A stretch of 64,000 nucleotides of DNA from contig VGDX01000004.1 in NCBI GenBank assembly GCA_016869535.1, positions 62,001-126,000 on the forward strand, written 5' to 3'. The notes beneath the pieces were generated by a model, which did no database searches, was not told the DNA's origin, and saw nothing but the letters and a program-made list of their open reading frames with translations. The translations under genes and the position numbers were made by a program. Positions 61,367 through 64,000 of this stretch are shown in pieces (position 1 is the stretch's first letter; every line of letters begins with the position of its first letter). This stretch comes from Alphaproteobacteria bacterium. Lineage in GTDB: Bacteria > Pseudomonadota > Alphaproteobacteria > Rhizobiales > Methyloligellaceae.

Positions 61367-61702
61367 TCAGGAAGCCGCCTTGGAGGCCGGGGCCCCCTCC
61401 CCCTTGCCGCGCACTTCAGAGATGGTCGAACGCAGCACCTTGATCCTCACATTGTCGGCAATTTCGACCTGCAGCTCATGGTCATCGACCTTGGTCACTT
61501 TGCCAACGATACCCCCGGCGGTCACCACGGTATCGCCCTTGCGGATCGCCGCCACCATGTCCCGGTGATCCTTCAGCCGTTTCTGCTGCGGGCGTATCAT
61601 CAGGAAATACATGATGCCGATGATGAGAATGGTGGGGACAAGCAGGCTGCTGAACATGTCAACGGCGCCTGGGGCGGCTTGAGCGTAGGCGAAACCGTTC
61701 AT
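61367..61702 (-). CDS. yajC: Preprotein translocase subunit YajC
   Basis: YajC is the small accessory subunit of the SecDF complex. The 111-residue protein has one membrane helix (LLVPTILIIGIMYFLMIRPQ) followed by the conserved RPQQKRLKDHRDMVAAIRKGD and GDTVVTAGGIVGKVTKVDD motifs, and a soluble tail with two extra Ala/Lys-rich segments. It heads yajC-secD-secF. The divergent DUF815 gene starts about 135 bases upstream. Confidence 0.95.
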   Translation of the reverse strand: MNGFAYAQAAPGAVDMFSSLLVPTILIIGIMYFLMIRPQQKRLKDHRDMVAAIRKGDTVVTAGGIVGKVTKVDDHELQVEIADNVRIKVLRSTISEVRGKGEGAPASKAAS

Positions 61703-61836
61703 TGCTCCTGTCCTTTGCTTGGCTTAAGGATGGCCACCTTCGGTCCATGCGGCCCTGCATCGTCAGGCGACAAGGCAAATATGCGCGAAGGCGCCGCGAC
61801 TATAGCCGCCCCCGTGGCCTTTGCAACCGGCCCAAC

Positions 61837-62683
61837 ATGAACTTTTACGAGCCAATTTCAGGCCTTATCGAGCGAATTGCCCGCGCCCTCGAGCGCCTCG
61901 GCCCGCAACCTATCGATGCTCCGGATTTCGGGGCGGGGGATGCCTTTGTGTGGCAGGCCGACAGCGAGGCTTTTCTTCCCGTGCGCGATATCAACCGCCT
62001 GCCACTTGACCTGCTCAAAGGCATCGACCGGCAGCGCGACACTTTGCTGCACAATACGAAGCGTTTCGCGCGCGGTTTGCCGGCCAATAACGCGCTGCTA
62101 TGGGGCGCGCGCGGCATGGGCAAGAGTTCCTTGGTCAAGGCCGTGCATGGCGAGGTGAGCGGCCTGAAGCTGGTCGAGATCCACCGCGGAGGATATTTCC
62201 TCTCTGCCGCGCCTCCTGGCGCATCTCCGTGACGCGTCCAAGCATCGTTTCATCCTGTTCTGCGACGACCTTTCCTTCGAAGCGCGCGACACCTCTTACA
62301 AGTCGCTAAAGGCCGTGCTCGAAGGTGGCATCGAAGGACGCCCGTCCCACGTTCTGTTCTATGCGACATCGAACCGCCGGCATTTGATGCCGCGCGAGAT
62401 GGTGGAGAACGAGCGCTCGACCGCCATCAATCCATCGGAGGCAGTCGAGGAAAAGCTCTCACTGTCTGACCGTTTCGGCCTATGGATCGGTTTCCACAAT
62501 TGCAGCCAGGACGAGTATCTCGCCATGGTGCGCAGTTACGCGAAGCATTACCACCTCGATGCCTCGGAGGATCAGCTTGGCCGAGAGGCACTCGAATGGG
62601 CGCGCGGCCGCGGCAGCCGCTCTGGCCGCGTCGCGTGGCAATATATTCAGGATCTCGCGGGACGCCTCGGCAAGACGCTCTAG
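61837..62683 (+). pseudogene. DUF815 AAA+ ATPase, frameshifted
   Basis: The gene starts MNFYEPISGLIERIARALER, runs through Walker A GARGMGKSS and reaches KLVEIHR, where it shifts out of frame and stops at 62232. In the next frame the protein continues as EDISSLPRLLAHLRDASKH, then ILFCDDLSFEARDTSYKSLK (Walker B) and VLFYATSNRRHLMPREM (sensor 1) to the stop at 62683. One extra G in the GCGG at 62186-62189 explains it. Corrected, it is a DUF815 (YjeA/YbbC-like) AAA+ protein of about 281 residues. It diverges from yajC, a standard rhizobial arrangement. Confidence 0.85.
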
Positions 62684-62693
62684 CTAAATGCAG

Positions 62694-63992
62694 CTAGTCG
62701 CCCGAGGCTGTGGCTTCGCCCATATATTTGGTCGGATCGACGGGGCGCGAGCCTTTACGCAACTCGAAATGCACTTGCGGCTGGCTGACCGAGCCGGTGG
62801 CGCCAGCCTTGGCGATCACCTGACCGCGGCGCACCTTGTCGCCACGCTTGACCAGTAGCGTATCGTTATGCGCATAGGCCGAGACCCAGTTGTTGGCATG
62901 GCGCACCAGCACGAGATTGCCGTAACCTTTCAATTCGCTGCCGGAATAGGCGACCACGCCGTTCTCCGCCGCCATGACCGAAGTCCCCTGCGGTACTGAG
63001 ACATTGATGCCGTCATTGTGGCTGCCGTCGGGTCTTGTGCCGAACGGCGAGATGACGCGGCCCTTCACCGGCCAGCGGAAGCTGTTGCCGGACATCGGAT
63101 CTGGCGACGGCAATTGATCGACGCGGGCGAGTTGGCTCGGCTCTGAGGTTGCCGGCGATGCCGCACCCGGCGCCTGAATGGTGGTGGTCTTGACTGAGCG
63201 TACCGAAGGCTGGTCTCCGGCTTGCGCTGTGCTGCCAGCCATCGGGATCACGAGCACCTGCCCGACCTGAAGCTGGTGCGGCCGGATATTGTTGCGGTCG
63301 GTGATCGCTTTGGGGCTGACACCGAGCTTCGCGGAAATGGAATTGAGCGTGTCGCCCGTCTCGACCTTGTAGGTGTTCTCGCCCGGCACGGCGGTGATGA
63401 CCTGCGGTTTCGCCGCTTGGGTCGCCGGCTGCGCCGCGGCTTTTGCGCTCGTGGGTATGAACAATTGCTGCCCAGGATTAAGACGGGCATCAGGCAGATC
63501 ATTGGCACTGATAATGGCGTCGATCGGCACGGCGTAACGCTGCGACAGACTGGCCAGGGTATCGCCCTGGGCTACGGTGACGCGGAAGCCCGCCCCTTGT
63601 GGCATCGCCGCGCGCGCCACTGGCGGCTCGGGCAGCGGCGCTTTCGTCTCACCATAGGTCTGCGGCCGGGGTGGTGTGGCTTGCGCCGGTGTGTAGGCAG
63701 CCGGCGTGACGCGCGGTGCGGAGGCCGGCGGCGGCAACGTGTTGCGCGCAACCTGCACCCCCGGCGCCTGTGGCTTCGCGCCGTAATAGTGATAGCGGTC
63801 TGAGCTGGAGCTATAGACCGTTTCGGACGGCACCGGCACCGATGCGGTGGTGGTCAGATCGGCATTGGTGGCATTGCTACCGGTCAGACCGAAGGCCGGC
63901 ATGTCGAAACGCGACGAATTCGAGCAGCCCGAAGCGGCGAAGGCGAAGCCCGCCACCGCCAGAACCCCCAAAGCGCCTCGGCCATACTTCAA
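62694..63992 (-). CDS. NlpD-like LysM/LytM lipoprotein
   Basis: This protein has at least 432 residues with a lipoprotein signal (VLAVAGFAFAASGC). A long Pro/Ala linker is followed by two LysM peptidoglycan-binding modules (TVAQGDTLASLSQRYAVP near 145 and VETGDTLNSISAKLGVS near 215) and a C-terminal LytM/M23 domain (GRVISPFGTRPDG to VHFELRKGSRP). The metal site is degenerate: SHNDGIN replaces H-x-x-x-D and QVHFEL retains only one His. It is therefore probably an amidase activator like NlpD/EnvC. The TTG at 63992 may not be the true start, because the frame is open to the window edge. It is normally found with surE and pcm, which should lie just outside. Confidence 0.88.
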   Translation of the reverse strand: MKYGRGALGVLAVAGFAFAASGCSNSSRFDMPAFGLTGSNATNADLTTTASVPVPSETVYSSSSDRYHYYGAKPQAPGVQVARNTLPPPASAPRVTPAAYTPAQATPPRPQTYGETKAPLPEPPVARAAMPQGAGFRVTVAQGDTLASLSQRYAVPIDAIISANDLPDARLNPGQQLFIPTSAKAAAQPATQAAKPQVITAVPGENTYKVETGDTLNSISAKLGVSPKAITDRNNIRPHQLQVGQVLVIPMAGSTAQAGDQPSVRSVKTTTIQAPGAASPATSEPSQLARVDQLPSPDPMSGNSFRWPVKGRVISPFGTRPDGSHNDGINVSVPQGTSVMAAENGVVAYSGSELKGYGNLVLVRHANNWVSAYAHNDTLLVKRGDKVRRGQVIAKAGATGSVSQPQVHFELRKGSRPVDPTKYMGEATASGD

Positions 63993-64000
63993 ACGCGCGG

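Overview
The window is chromosomal DNA of an alphaproteobacterium, most likely of the order Hyphomicrobiales (Rhizobiales). This rests on high GC, on alphaproteobacterial versions of mfd-sdhE-recG, glmU-glmS, yajC-secD-secF and queA-tgt, on a candidate sigma-EcfG promoter, and on families typical of the order (DUF2585, DUF1097, DUF3175, DUF3606, GlsB-like, SPOR proteins). The genus cannot be fixed from the sequence. There are no rRNA genes, CRISPR arrays, integrases, transposases or phage genes.

Layout. 0-12 kb: the 3' part of an oligopeptide-type solute-binding protein, then transcription-repair coupling (mfd), sdhE, recG, a TPR/SPOR envelope protein and the UDP-GlcNAc genes glmS and glmU. 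12-18 kb: a second SPOR protein and a tightly overlapped branched-chain amino-acid ABC operon (livK-H-M-G-F). The first gene, livK, seems to have lost its start codon. 18-26 kb: zinc metallopeptidase YpfJ, an intergenic region with an orphan intrinsic terminator (candidate sRNA), an RND efflux pump with its adaptor, and a DUF3311/MctP-like monocarboxylate symporter pair. 26-28 kb: a segmental duplication containing a decayed and an intact tRNA-Lys(UUU), with an SGNH hydrolase gene between the copies. 28-38 kb: small secreted proteins, a DHFR-like protein, an EamA exporter, the queuosine genes tgt and queA, two cyclophilins, coaD and gyrA.

38-56 kb is more accessory in character: a PRC-barrel stress protein behind a good EcfG promoter, ssb, a MAPEG protein, DUF2585, uvrA, a ZIP-like permease interrupted by a cyclic-nucleotide domain, a membrane pentapeptide-repeat protein, an HU-like protein and many small envelope proteins. 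This stretch holds several gene remnants: a SphA-like head joined to an RTX tail, a truncated gene running into palindromic repeats, a toxin-antitoxin pair with a frameshifted toxin, and a truncated cupin abutting a headless GST. It also has a tandem palindromic repeat and a MITE-like inverted-repeat element. 56-64 kb returns to core genes: trmFO, an NDUFAF6-like protein, secF-secD-yajC, a DUF815 AAA+ ATPase with a frameshift, and an NlpD-like lipoprotein.

How the genes fit together: DNA repair and topology (mfd, recG, uvrA, ssb, gyrA, HU), envelope construction and division (glmU, glmS, SPOR proteins, Sec, NlpD), tRNA modification (tgt, queA, trmFO) and transport (SBP, Liv, RND, MctP, EamA). 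No complete new multi-gene system is evident. The least conventional features are the cyclic-nucleotide/ZIP fusion, the apparently zinc-less Tgt, the duplicated tRNA-Lys locus, the orphan-terminator RNA candidate, and the concentration of decayed genes at 41-55 kb.
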